From contig OZ018330.1 in assembly GCA_963969495.1 (NCBI GenBank), positions 53,319,034 through 53,383,033 of the forward strand: a stretch of DNA of 64,000 nt. The letters run 5' to 3'. The notes under the pieces were generated by a model that worked only from the letters and a program-made list of their open reading frames with translations, was not told the DNA's origin and did no database searches. This document shows positions 33,518-44,107 of the stretch, piece after piece. Each line of letters opens with the position of its first letter. The first letter of the stretch is position 1. This DNA is from Ceratothoa steindachneri (taxonomy: Eukaryota; Arthropoda; Malacostraca; Isopoda; Cymothoidae). A program made the position numbers and the translations under genes.

Positions 33518-33608
33518 TCACGTATCGTCTTGATTATGGGGAGGGCGGATATCGCTGTTTCGTTTGATGCATTCCACCAACCAATCAATTCCCTCGTCCA
33601 CTCCGGCT
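33518..33608 (-). CDS. ARFRP1: ARFRP1, last coding exon
   Basis: On the minus strand an AG acceptor (TATTTTCAG) precedes 33608. The 91-nt exon reads one base completing Gly, then A-G-V-D-E-G-I-D-W-L-V-E-C-I-K-R-N, and ends PPHNQDDT and TGA at 33520-33518. This is the C-terminal helix and tail of ARF-related protein 1, whose vertebrate form has SALTGKGVREGIEW and ends RPPRQRDIT. ARFRP1 is a trans-Golgi GTPase that acts upstream of ARL1 and golgin recruitment. The phase (GG|A) fits the donor of exon 43232-43403 exactly. The shadow frame 33397-33588 is not real. Confidence 0.92.
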
Positions 33609-33701
33609 CTGAAAATAGATATTTTATTTTGTTTTTGTTTGTCTTTAAAGTGAAGCTAAACTTGCTAAGTTAAAAAGAGAAAGGTAATCGGGAATGTACC
33701 A

Positions 33702-33731
33702 AAGAGAGAGATAGAGAGAGAGAGAGAGAGG
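33702..33731. repeat. (GA)n tract
   Basis: Short, slightly interrupted GA repeat at the edge of a LINE C-terminal scrap. Confidence 0.85.
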
Positions 33732-33734
33732 ATT

Positions 33735-33890
33735 AGAAGGGTGAGCAGAGAAGTGGAAGACCGCTTAAAAGGTGGCTTGATTATGTGAACGAGCGTATAA
33801 GAGAGAAAGGATTGACCGATTGGCAATGGATGATATTGTGTAAGAAAGCTTTCAATGTCTCCAAATTTCGTTACCCTGCCTGCAATCAAC
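33735..33890 (+). pseudogene. Possible LINE C-terminal fragment
   Basis: A plus-strand stretch reading roughly SGRPLKRWLDYVNERIREKG followed by LTDWQW resembles the 'RPRKRW.D.I..DL...GL' C-terminus seen in RTE-type and related LINE polyproteins. Only this tail is recognisable; family assignment is tentative. Confidence 0.4.
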
Positions 33891-34079
33891 CGTTCATGAA
33901 CTATTGCGGAAAAATGGTGGTTTTAGGTCGCGGTATAAATAATTTCACTTTCTCAAGCTTCGACACTTTACTAACACACCTCTCCGCACAAAATGGCGCG
34001 ATAGGGACTCGTTGCTATTGCGAATTAAATTCATGGGGGAAAAAACCCTAAAAGATTTTTTTTTTAAATGCAACTTACA

Positions 34080-34638
34080 CCCCAACCCTCTCAACCTCGA
34101 TTCTTGACCCAACACAGCGTTCAACATTAAATTACTCAACAGTCCCACACAACATCCCCATATAAAAAATACTGGACACCATCTATCAAACCAATGGCAA
34201 TGAAAAGATAGCCCCAAACCAAAAGGGAGAAAAAAATTCCCAATGGGTTCTCCTTATGAGCCACTCTCATCCTCGCCCTCACCAATCAGTCCGTCTAAAC
34301 ATCCACACAGATGACCTATCCATCATATCCCAACCCCAACCTTCACACACACAGCCTTCAGAAACTTACAATTCCAACCTTGGTTCATGCTAAACAATTT
34401 TCAGCATGCTTCATGGCCCACCTCGCCAACTCAACCATAACATCACACTATTGGGTCTTACCCTGGAATCAATCGAACACGACCTTTGCTCAACACACTC
34501 AAAACATCACCTCGAAAGCAATATGCAAACTCAACACCTTCAAAACACTCACAAACACCAACTTTGGATAACGCAAAGAAACCCTAAACATTCCACGTCC
34601 TCACAACCACGAGGCTCAACTCCGTATCCGAGCCTGGG
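34080..34638 (+). pseudogene. Jockey-like LINE copy 1, RT C-terminal part (left half)
   Basis: Plus strand. A degenerate IHTDDLSIISQ (YADD-type motif C) lies near 34300-34330. Then LLGLTLES and FAQHTQNITSKA.CKLNTFKTLTNTNFG (34450-34570) match the RT thumb (LLGVTLD...TFTQHTQNI). The coding strand is strongly poor in G. Frames shift several times. The element continues at 38766 beyond the LINE-3 insertion. Confidence 0.68.
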
Positions 34639-34646
34639 CATCAACC
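34639..34646. repeat. Left target-site duplication candidate of LINE-3
   Basis: The 8 bases catcaacc recur at 38758-38765, just outside the opposite end of LINE-3. Confidence 0.5.
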
Positions 34647-34679
34647 CCTCTCTCTCTCTCTCTTTTTTAAAGCTCATCT

Positions 34680-34708
34680 GGCGAATGCCTACTTGGGCAT
34701 AAGTCGCC
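34680..34708 (-). other. 3'-terminal stem-loop of LINE-3
   Basis: GGCGA and TGCC pair with GGCA and TCGCC around tacttg. It is shared with LINE-4 (43895-43923) at the same distance from the 3' end. Confidence 0.65.
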
Positions 34709-34929
34709 ACTGCTTAGTACTACTTTAAAATAACATGCAAAAAAAAAACATAAAATAAAAAAAGAAGAAGGCAAGAGGCAGGAAGCAAGGTCCAGCGTTG
34801 GGGGCAGGTCCCCCCGGCGCAAGGACGTGCGACCTACAAAAATAACAAAAACACAAAAAACAACAACGGGTTAAATAAAGGGAAGAATGCCGATCTCCCC
34901 CAAAACGTCGGTAAGTCCACCAGTCAATG

Positions 34930-35960
34930 TGCACAAACCCATCCCAAGTACAAGGAACAGGCGGTAGCGACCCCGCCCATCCCGGTACCGGGACAGGTAA
35001 CGTGCGCGAAGATCGCCCAGACTGGGACATTCAACAAGAATGTGCCGAACAGTCTAGGGAACAACGCAGTCTTCACAGTAGGGCGCAGGCGAGCGCTCCA
35101 TCAAATGACAGTACGTGCCGCGAGTGTGCCCAATTCGGAGACGACAGAAAGCAACCTGAAGCCTTCGCGGCATTAGGGGGTAGGTCCATAGGAACAGTCG
35201 CGGCGCAATGGCACGCAACTTTAAGTTCCCTTCTACCGTTTTCCACCTTCTTTACCAATAAGTCCGAAGAGCTGCCCGTATTCCTGCCATATAGTCGGTG
35301 TGAGGAAGAGCGAAACGCTGGTTTGGTTGCCCAAGTCTCGCGGACTCTTTGGCGCGCTCATTCCCCGCAATTCCTACATGTCCAGGAACCCAGGAGAAGA
35401 TAATCTCGATATCCACCCAGCTTGCCAAACCGTGGCGTCACGGATATCGCGACCGGGGAATGCGGAGATTCCAATGCCCCGAGAGCACTCAGGGCGCTTT
35501 GTGAGTCGCTATAAATCACAATCCGGTCTCCGAACCGGGCACGTCGCGCAATCTCACGTACCCAGTGGTGTATTGCCACCAACTCAGCCGTGAAGACAGA
35601 TGCAGCGCCTGTCAGAGCTCCGCTGACTTCAAACAGAGGGAATACGGCATGGAATCCGACCCCCTCTTGGGACTTGGAGTTATCCGTATACACTGGCACG
35701 GTTTCAGTGTAACAAGAGGTGTGCTCCAAAAAGGTCAAACACAATACTCCCGGCGCTGTAGAAGCTTTGGTAGCAGAGGCGTGGCGACAAATATCCAAAA
35801 GTGGTACCCTCCAAGGTGGCGTCCTAGGCAGAACCAGGGGCGCCACCGGCCCGAGAGCTATACCTAGATCTCAAAGGAGTTTCGTAGCCCTAAACACAAA
35901 GGGCTTAGGGTATGACTGGCGTCTCTCGGTGGCATAGGCACCGTTGAAATCAGCTGCGGA
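34930..35960 (-). pseudogene. LINE-3 RNase H and C-terminal tail
   Basis: VPVYTDNSKSQEGVGFHA (YTDGSK with G changed to N, about 35700-35650), VFTAELVAIHHWV (about 35600) and IVIYSDSQSALSAL (about 35520). The tail (about 35200-34930) matches the Cys motif region of LINE-4 in another frame. It retains about 110 bp between 35215 and 35340 that LINE-4 has lost. Confidence 0.78.
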
Positions 35961-36019
35961 TGCAGTGAAAGCTGTTGGCGACTGAGGGAGGCGACGGGCT
36001 CGCGCGTACAGGCGAATAA

Positions 36020-37169
36020 TGCACACCTCTGCTAGAGGGGTCTTCCCGTTAAGTGAAGACACGTATGCCCGCCAAGGAGAGAGGCAGGCGTGCTTCGAAA
36101 TAAACCGGAACCTAGCCCGATGAAATTCCCCAACAGTGAAATCGTTCGGGCGGCGCTCATAGCGCATGTAGGCATAGCGCTTCTGCTTGAGAGCCGTCTG
36201 ACACTCGGCTGACCCCTAAGGGAGTGGTCAGCGTGCAAAACGGCCAGACCTTCTAGGAATAGTAGTTAGGCCCGCGGCGATGAAGTTACTGGAGAGGAAC
36301 TCAACGGCCTCATCTAGCGACTTAAACTCCCCGACTGATATAGAATTCAGTCATTTCCTGAAATGCAGAGCACCGCGCCTGCGCCAAGCACCAGCGGAAC
36401 GGGCTCTCGGGCGGCAGCGGCCCAGAAAATGATATTTGAATGAGAAAGTGATCACTACCAGGGAGGTCATCGACCTCGCCCCAATCAAAATCAGGCTGTG
36501 CATCCGAAGAGTACAACAATAGATCGAGGCAGGAAAATGAAGGGGTTCTCGAGCAGTAATGCGTAAACTCATCCACATTTAGTCTCCCCAGAGTGGGTGT
36601 CTAGCGTTTAGATCTCCGAGCAAGAGAAAGGGCCTCGGCAACCATGCAACCACGCGGCGGAAGTCCGCCACGTCGAAGTCGGCTGACGGTGGAATGTACG
36701 CGGAAATAACATTATACCTCCTATCAAGGTGAAGCTGCACAGCTACTGCCTGAAAGGAAGTATCTAAAGCGAAGACAAGAACGCAGACATCATGCCGGGT
36801 GTAAATCGCACATTTTCCCGCCCGCCCCCATCCCGTAGTGGTGGGGTCGCAAAACCCTTATACCTCGGGAGGGTGGGCAGGGGGCATGCGCCCAGCAGTC
36901 TCCTGCAAAAAGATAGCTAACGGGGAACGGGAGGAGACGAGCTTCCGCAACTCCTCCCAGTTGGCCCAGAGTCCGCGGCAAATCCATTGAAGGAATATGC
37001 CCTCCAGGCCTAGCTCGGTGGAGACGCGGGGGCCCCACTTCGAAGAGAAGATCCTCACGGGATTGGCCGTACGCTTCCCGGAGGCAGAACTCCGGGCGCT
37101 CTTGGCCGAAAGATGCGCTGAAGGCACTGTCGCCTTCGAGGACTTATTGGGGGAGGTTTGGCTCGCCAT
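36020..37169 (-). pseudogene. LINE-3 endonuclease and linker, RT deleted
   Basis: EGIFLQWICRGLWANWEEL and LAIFLQET (about 37010-36890) form the EN start. LLGDLNARHPLWGD lies at about 36630-36590. The frame 36576-36322 has LLLYSSDAQPDFDWGEVDDL and GSDHFLIQISFSG. The linker FTVGEFHRAR...WRAYVSSLNGKTPLAEV then joins directly to post-RT sequence (RLYARARRLPQS) at about 36020. Confidence 0.78.
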
Positions 37170-38325
37170 TCGTCTTTTCCTCCCTCCGCCTCCGGAGGCT
37201 GGGGGCTTTCCTTTGCCTCGGAGTTATTCAACGCATTCGCCAAAAAGCTCCCGACCGAGAAAAGGGTCACCTTCGGCTCTCTACCAATCACACTAGCTAA
37301 AGCTCTCCTCTAATGGATCATGTTGCCCATACCCAACATGCTGCCATCAGTGGAGCGAATAACCAGGAAGCGTTTGAAGCCAGCGGGCTCGAAAACGCCG
37401 GGTAGTCTCTGAATGAGGGGTTCAACGTAATCGAGGCTCCGCTCTGCGTACTTGTACTTTTGGTTTTTGTCAGGGACTCCGCACACGGGGGGGCAGCGGG
37501 GCCGGACGTGCCGATCTTGGCTTGGGCGCCTACCGAAGTAGCAGACGCATCCGTCTTTTTTTTTGTTTCTTTTCTTTTTAGGAGAGGAGGGCAGGGAATG
37601 AACCCGCTTCTTCCCTCCGCCGGCAGGAGACCCCAGGCCAGATGGACCGGCCTCAGCAAGGTCCTTCTCCGAGATTGAGAAGGTCCTAGCGGTCGCAGGG
37701 AGACCGGCCGGAGGAGGAGATCCCTCCCCTCCTTGTACTGCCTTGGGGACACGAGCCGTTTGTAGAGGACCCTTCATAGGGGCGGACTCGGGTTTGGTGC
37801 TTGGCGCCGAGCCCGGATTCGCCCCCAAGGATGGCCCTACCGCCCCCAGGACATCACAGGTCCCATTGGCAGTGGTGTCACGAGTAGAGTATGGGGAGGC
37901 ACAGGCCTTGACCCCCGATAAGGTCAGTATACGAGCCAGCAGGTCTCTCGAGGGAAGCGGCCAATGGGCCCATCTTCCCTCTTCCCCCCTAAGGGGGTTT
38001 GCCCTACCGAGCCGCTTCAATGGGAAGCGGTCGGTTATGGGCTGCCTGCTGGCTTTCTTGTAAAGGGGGGACTGCCACTGGAAAGAGGGAAGCACCCGAG
38101 GTCACCTCCAGACAAGGGGGTGAGGGGGAGTCCCTTACACCTGTAGGCAAAGGGGAGGAGTAAGCCTTCTCTCCGGTTAAAGAGATTTGGAGGGTCCCAT
38201 TAGAGAGCACAGGGACGGGGGAGGCGGCATACATTTTTTCAGTGGAGCTGCCCGAAGGCGGCTCCGTCGATGGTGAGGGAGAAAGGGGAAAGTGCTTTAT
38301 TTGGGGGTTTTACATCATCGGGCAT
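37170..38325 (-). pseudogene. LINE-3 ORF1
   Basis: A likely ATG is at 38325 (MPDDVKPPNKAL). The 38095-37310 frame of 261 codons is Pro/Gly/Ser-rich with a basic patch (SSPKKKRNKKKDG) and ends with GVFEPAGFKRFLVIRSTDGS, an ORF1 segment also in LINE-4 and at 63790-63900. The following CCHC region is missing, so RNA binding by knuckles is lost. Confidence 0.72.
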
Positions 38326-38757
38326 GGGGACCTTATTCTTTCTGCAGGAAGCAAATACTAATCACCCCTCGAAGTAGCCCGCTCTGCAAGGGGTGCGTAT
38401 GGGCGTAAAAAGATAGATAGTGAAGTGAGAAGGAAAGGGGATGTGATGAAGGTATGGGTGGTGATGAAGCAAGTTGGTAAAAACCCACCATCCCAAACCG
38501 GAGCTCAGGGGTTAGGGAACATTGTCCCCTTCCCCCCGATCCGGTATAGTTAACTGAGAAGGTCAGCATCTACCCTGTGAAAATAGAGGCCGACCAGATA
38601 AAGTTGTGGGAGAGGTTGTAGGGGAAGTGAAGAAGTAGGGGAGAAACACAGGCTGTCTGAAAGAAGGAGAAGAGGCTAAGCTGGAGGCGGACGGGGCGCC
38701 GAGTCGGGTCAGCACGGCGGCCAGAAAGCCAAATCGCTGCGCCCCTTACGGGGTGGT

Positions 38758-38765
38758 CATCAACC
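38758..38765. repeat. Right target-site duplication candidate of LINE-3
   Basis: catcaacc, matching 34639-34646. Confidence 0.5.
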
Positions 38766-39020
38766 ACATATAACACACAGTCAAAAACATTGCCACTGAG
38801 TGCACAATACTTCACCTCCACGCTAGCACTAAAATTCTCCCCCATCGAAGACAACCTAACAATGGCTCACAATTCATCAGCAAAATGCGACGCCCACAAG
38901 ATACTCTCTTACACCCACTTACAAAACCAGCCCCGCAGCCTACTACACTCAATTACCTAACTTACCCCCAATCCCACTGACCCAGAACGATGAATGAATA
39001 GTGCTGAAGGTAAATGCTGC
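38766..39020 (+). pseudogene. Jockey-like LINE copy 1, right half
   Basis: Plus-strand remnants in shifting frames (HLHASTKIL, then PIEDNLTMAHN, KCDAHKILSYTHL) continue the Jockey-like polyprotein beyond the LINE-3 insertion. They match its 'TKxLPVxDHLxML' C-terminal segment. The sequence is again C/A-rich and G-poor. Confidence 0.6.
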
Positions 39021-39029
39021 AAAGCTCAA

Positions 39030-39690
39030 ACGGACTAGCTCACAGCTAAATTCAAGGACAGGCAATTGCATGAAAATTCTCAATAAAAATATAGACATCT
39101 AGAGAATTTAAAACCATCAAAAGATGTAAAAGGATATAAAAATAAACTATTGAGAATTCAACAAAGGATAAAAATATAGACTATAGATGGATCAACAATA
39201 GATACAACAACAGAGAACATAAAATAATGAAACAATATATTAAATTTTGGCTAAAAAATTAGATTCTTCTAAAAATTCTATTCACACTAAAAGAGACACG
39301 AGTCTCAGACAAGATGCCCCGCAGAACCTGCAGGGGTGGGGGATCTGTCCAGTAATGAAAGGGAAAACCATCCTCCTGAGATTTCTCAAAAGGGGACACT
39401 TGGCAAAGATGTGAAGGATGGACATCTGCACCCCGCACAGGATGCACAAAGGTCGGGGCTGCCCATTCATCAAGTGCCCATGAGTGAGGCGGCAATGGCC
39501 TATCGTTAGTCGGCACAAAATAACCTCCAGTCTATGTGGTCTCATGGTATGTGGCCATGGGAGGACTCAAGGTTTTATGGAATGGAGCTTGGTGGGAGGA
39601 AGCTCATCCCACATCTTCTGCCACAAACCAACTACATATTGGATGATGAGAGGATAGACATCACGACCCAGAACAATATAAATCATACAC
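39030..39690 (-). pseudogene. I-like LINE 3' fragment (C-terminal Cys motif)
   Basis: The minus strand has LWQKMWDELPPTKLHSIKP (about 39630-39575). Then RLEVILCRLTIGHCRLTHGH, PLCILCGVQMSILHIFAKCP and LLRNLRR (39530-39360) follow, the post-RNase H tail of I-like LINEs. It differs from the tails of LINE-2 and LINE-4, so it represents another family. An A-rich 3' region runs to about 39030. Confidence 0.72.
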
Positions 39691-39839
39691 TTTACCTGCA
39701 TAGCACTCCAAAACTGCTGCAAAACTCCCTACTTTCGATATTCACCGTCCTTGAAAAATTACACACCACAAGTCCATGCACTACCCACCCACACACTACC
39801 TCTAACACAGATCTCGCATCTCACCTTACTCCCTCAACA

Positions 39840-41690
39840 TTCAAATTCAACACTAATGGCATCCAAAACAAGCAGAACGCTCCCCCCCAAAAATAAAATA
39901 AAAAATTACACTTACAACATCCACATTGCTCAAATACAGAAATCCCATTAAACTCCATAGTCACACCTAAACACTTTCTACAACTACGCTACAGTAAGAC
40001 AAGATGTACAACCAGCCTACCTTGATATACAATAACATTACATTCAAGTACCTCCAGACACTCCTACAAAACGACCCCACTACTAAACTGCCAAACTTGG
40101 TGCTACTCTCACAGCTCCCAACAAACCTTTTCTTAGGAGTTGATTTCAATGACCACACAACACAAGAAACCCAACCTAGAGGCACCACCATCATTGAAGA
40201 ACTTCACTCATTAAACATACTGAACAAAAGAAAGCAAGCAATAAATATACTCCCACAATGCAACCCTAATTCCTTAGACATAACTCTCTACTCCCATTAG
40301 AACCACCTGGCAAATCTTTCATGAATCCTCTTCGCATTTCAACTAACACAACCTATCCACAACTCTAAACAAATAACATACAACTTAAAAAGACAAAAGG
40401 GGACTGAATTCATAACACACACATTAAGCACCCTATCCAACTTCGGACTTGAGCAATTCACTTATACAAAGCACTATCACACATCTTCAAAACAATCCGC
40501 ATTAAGAAATATATCACTGAAGGACATATAGAATGCTTCAACCTTAACTTTCCACTAGAAATAACCTCATAAAAGAAACAGACAGACAAAACAACCCACC
40601 ATCCCTTCCACAGCCTACAACCTGAACAAATCAAAACCCTCATCTACACCAAACAATCAACCACAAAACAAAGCTCCCAACTCAAAATAAAAATAAAATC
40701 ACACACAAGACCACCACACACATGAATTTCTCTCCTCACAATAGACAATAAGAAAAAACCCAAGCCCAACAGAGCAATGCAACCAGCTAATAATTCATCA
40801 TTCCAAAACCAGTCGCAACTATAAGAAAACACTAAAAAAAATACCCTACTAAAACTGCACAAAGATCCCATGTCACCAGCACCCCTTTCCCACCATGACA
40901 CTACTCTTGCCATATAACCAATCACTCAAAAACTTGCAAGTTGAATGCTCAGACCACATCTTAAACATCAACATAAAACACTTGAGCGCCACAGACATCT
41001 TCAACTACTGGTTACACCCCCTCCCCCCATTTTTGGAAACATGCACACATCATCCCATCATCAAACCCCCGCCCCTTCCCCCTCCTAGAGGACAATCTCA
41101 TTCCATTCAACTGACTCAAGGATTCAAGGAAAAGCAATCCTCAACAGAATCAAGACCATCCCTCTCACACACCCAATATGGCTTTAGAGAAAAAAATTAA
41201 ACCAACCAACTACCTTAACAAATATTATAAGGCTTCAACCACAACTGTGCCCCATAATGGGCCGTGATAGACATTACCAAAACCTTCATCATCGTCCCAC
41301 ACATGAATACTTGACATTACCACACCACCAATGACAAAAAATGACCAGCAAACATTCCTTCCAACAGACATACCCAAGTTCTCCAACACAGAGCTCAATC
41401 CCCAAATTACCCCCCCCACACACACACCATCTTTTATGCATGACATACCCCTCTCCACTACCTAAAACTGGTTCGACGACTTACCACGCTACCCAATCAA
41501 CAGTCGCCATCTAATACCACTGACCTAAAACAATCAAACTATCACGGTCAACTTCACCCACGCTTCTGGGTGTCACCATAAACCCATACATGACCTTCAC
41601 TCAATACACACAAAACCTCACCTCAAAAATCATGTCCGAACTCAACACCCTCAGAAGAACCATGAACACCAACCATATCTAATAGACACT
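39840..41690 (+). pseudogene. Jockey-like LINE copy 2: EN to RT, decayed
   Basis: Plus strand. TNLFLGVDFNDHTTQ and GTTIIEELHSLNILN...NSLDITLYS (40120-40300) are the EN motifs GDFNAH and the following loop with a SPDIT-like segment. SLSHTQYGFREK (about 41165) is the RT QyGFR motif. LLGVTINPYMTFTQYTQNLT and SELNTLRRTMNTN (41570-41680) form the thumb. Many frameshifts and deletions are present. The sequence is extremely G-poor on the plus strand. Confidence 0.7.
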
Positions 41691-41699
41691 CACAAGAGA

Positions 41700-42060
41700 T
41701 GCAATTTGTTTTTATGGCACCCATCTGGCGACTGCCACCCAGAGCATAAGATGCCATAATTAATTCCAGCCTATTAATAAGCCACATTGAAAAGAATAGA
41801 CACTATATAAAAAAACAAAAGCAAAAAGGAGGCACGCTCCAGCACATTCGAGGGGAAGGGCGGGTGCAAAAATGCAAAAGGTGCCAAAGAACGCCATCTG
41901 CATCGCGACTGGCTGTACAAAAACCCTCCCAATCGAGGACCATCTAAACATGATCGGCACACTGTTCATCAGTAAACTGCGATACCTCTCTCTCACTCTA
42001 TACATGTCCTTCCCACTTCTACCCCAAAACACATAAACCACCTCCGCTGCCATCTACTCC
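41700..42060 (-). pseudogene. I-like LINE 3' end inserted in Jockey-like copy 2
   Basis: The minus-strand 3' UTR has the ctggcgactgcc...gcataagatgcc block (41725-41755), a diverged version of the LINE-3/LINE-4 terminal stem-loop. The weak frame 42053-41760 corresponds to the C-terminal tail (DMYRVRERYRSLL). The element is 5' truncated. Confidence 0.55.
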
Positions 42061-42480
42061 CAAATGCTAGATAACCTACCCACAACCTCGAACACTATAA
42101 AACACACTTTACCAACATAGCACTTCAAAACCAGCCCCAAAACATCCTACTCTAAAATATCGACAAATCTAAAGCAACCCTGGATCGCCAAGCTAGAGTT
42201 TCACTGGCCCACCTACTATCAGGGCACAAGCCCGACCAACCCAAATGCAAAGACATTACATCGCAACTGCCCCTGAATATAACCCTAGCTCTTGACTCTC
42301 TCAGAACCCAACCCAGGAGAGCTCTGGAGAAGACCACACGCCATAGCAGCATTCCTGAAAGCTGCAACGTTCGTTCAAAGAGAATCTGGGGCGGTGGGGG
42401 TGAAGTACACAACAACCACACACAGTTTCACCCATATAATTCTCGAGCTCACACAACATTCATGCCCAACAATTGCATCC
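42061..42480 (+). pseudogene. Jockey-like LINE copy 2, C-terminal remnant
   Basis: LDRQARVSLAHLLSGHKPD (42180-42240) resembles the 'R..LaqLRSGhcp' segment near the C-terminus of Jockey-type LINE proteins. It supports the idea that 41700-42060 interrupts this copy. Confidence 0.45.
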
Positions 42481-43231
42481 TACCACTCTCTTTAGTCATA
42501 CCAGACTCATGATCCAAACCTAATAGCAATCCATTCATTCCAGCCCACACACACTCTTCATTCCCTATTATATTTATCTCACATAGAGCAAGCATCCACA
42601 CACTCTTTTTGAAAACCAGCTCACTGAAGGACCTGCGGACCGGACCCACCCACCTCCCCTAATAGAGGGAGGCCACAAAGTAAGGACCTTGTCCAAGAGT
42701 GCTACTTAGACTAACCAGTTTCACACAAAGTGGGATTAGTGCACTTCAATGCCAACAAAAACTACACGCCCTTTCCCTTTATGCCCCATTAAGCACAAGG
42801 TCACCCATCATTTTTTCCACGGCAAATTAGCCCTACATAATGGTGCTGTGGCTGTACCATACACATTGAGACGGAGTAACCAGTGACAATGGGGTCTATG
42901 ACCACCCAGCCCAATACCATCATTGTGTATCACACGCCTATGATAAAGCCTTTTGGGGTGCGGCTTTCCAGGCCAGCGGTCCCTTATCTGGGTTTAGTAG
43001 CCTTTAACACGTGTTGGAGGGTGGTATGGATATTCTTCCTGCTCCACATACAGGCAAATGCAAATGAACTAACTTAAATTCTGCGAACAACAAGACTAAA
43101 TAAATTACTCATGAGTCTTTAGGCAAAATAACTCAGAACAAGGTAACTCAATTATCTTCTAGTTAAGACAAGAATCTGATAATGCAAATTTAATTATTGC
43201 ACTAAACTTGCCAAATCCAGGGGATACCTAC
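42481..43231. other. Intronic DNA, nothing recognised
   Basis: No exon, repeat family or gene recognised between the Jockey-like remnant and the ARFRP1 exon. Confidence 0.45.
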
Positions 43232-43403
43232 CCAGTGAGGGCTGACACGGGCATCACCATACAGTCCCGTCTTCCTATCAACTCAGCCGCCTGATTGAAC
43301 ACTGGTTTTACTTCCCTCACCCCCATACAGTCAGGAATATCCTGTTTATTAGCCAACACAAGGAGAGGCACGCCTTGGAGATTCTCGCTCGCTATCATGC
43401 GAT
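43232..43403 (-). CDS. ARFRP1: ARFRP1, internal coding exon with NKQD motif
   Basis: A minus-strand 172-nt exon between acceptor TTTCAG (above 43403) and donor GTAGGT (below 43232). It reads RMIASENLQGVPLLVL, then ANKQD, then IPDCMGVREVKPVFNQ, AAELIGRRDCMVM and PVSALTG. NKQD is the guanine-specificity motif (G4) and SAL the G5 motif of ARF-family GTPases. The IGRRDC sequence points to ARFRP1 rather than other ARFs, which lack it. Two bases at the start and two at the end fit the neighbouring exons' phases. Confidence 0.95.
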
Positions 43404-43849
43404 CTGAAAGTCAAAATTATTCAGAAACCATAAAAATAATAAAAATTCAGTGACATTTTCATCTTTCATGTTTGTTATTATTAGAAAATATGACCAAAGA
43501 TAATGGCAGTAGAAGAGCGATGCTGTAAAATCATCCTGATAACTATACTAAGATTCAACATACTGAGGAAAGTACCTTAAAGGTGTAACGCAAATCAGCA
43601 TAATTTAAAAAAAAGTTTAATTCAACTTTAAGATAGTTTTCAAATGAAAAATGCAAGTGGTCTGGGGTAGGTGTTATGGGGGCAGTAGACTTTTTGGAGG
43701 TATGGATTTGGGAAGGGGACTTGGGGAAAAGGAGCAGGAAGGACTCAAAGAGGTTCAGCATTGCTTTTTCTGCCAAAAGGAATAGGTCGATCTGGGATGG
43801 TGGACAGGATAGGGTTTATATATTTTACTTTCTCTTTAGGTGACAGGGA

Positions 43850-43864
43850 GTCAAAATTATTAAA
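43850..43864. repeat. Target-site duplication of LINE-4, 3' side
   Basis: gtcaaaattattaaa, identical to 50047-50061. The adjoining ttattattattttttt is the minus-strand A-rich/(TAA)-type tail. Confidence 0.8.
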
Positions 43865-43894
43865 TTATTATTATTTTTTTTAAGGACCTCATCT

Positions 43895-43923
43895 GGCGAC
43901 TGCCTACTTGGGCATTCGTCGCC
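43895..43923 (-). other. 3'-terminal stem-loop of LINE-4
   Basis: GGCGAC pairs with GTCGCC and TGCC with GGCA around a tacttg loop, about 30 bases from the element's end. It is conserved in LINE-3 (34680-34708) and in degenerate form at 41727-41755. In non-LTR elements such structures can be recognised by the element's RT; that role is inferred. Confidence 0.65.
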
Positions 43924-44107
43924 GTATTAAAAACTGGCCTAGTACTAGGCTACTTTAAAATAAAATTAAAAAAGACAAAAAACACACACACACCTAAAAA
44001 AGGAAAAAAGGTAGCGAGCAGCAACCAAGCTCCTGCGTCAAGGGGAGGCCCCGCGGCGCAGGAGGCTACGACCTATAAGGAAAAAAAACAAAACAAAAAA
44101 AACTTGC

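Larger units (their letters stand above)
34660..38753 (-). mobile_element. LINE-3: I-like retrotransposon lacking RT and zinc knuckles, inserted in a Jockey-like LINE
   Basis: Same family as LINE-4. The 5' end (about 38753) carries the shared gccccttacgggg block. ORF1, a partial EN, RNase H, the C-terminal tail and the 3' UTR with its stem-loop (34680-34708) follow. Compared with LINE-4 it lacks about 1466 bp holding the whole RT (junction near 36020), the CCHC region of ORF1, and about 60 bp of EN (near 36580). Both flanks belong to the same Jockey-like LINE and carry an 8-bp duplication, supporting one insertion event. It lies in an ARFRP1 intron in the gene's own orientation. Confidence 0.82.
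33609..43231 (-). other. ARFRP1: ARFRP1 intron of about 9.6 kb filled with transposons
   Basis: Starts GTAGGT next to 43232 and ends TTTTCAG next to 33608. It contains the RTE-like scrap, Jockey-like LINE pieces, LINE-3 and two further I-like 3' fragments. Confidence 0.88.

Noticed and set aside
33397..33588. 63-codon minus-strand frame over the ARFRP1 last exon
   Set aside because: It is a shadow in the wrong frame. The true frame is fixed by splice phase and the ARFRP1 C-terminus.
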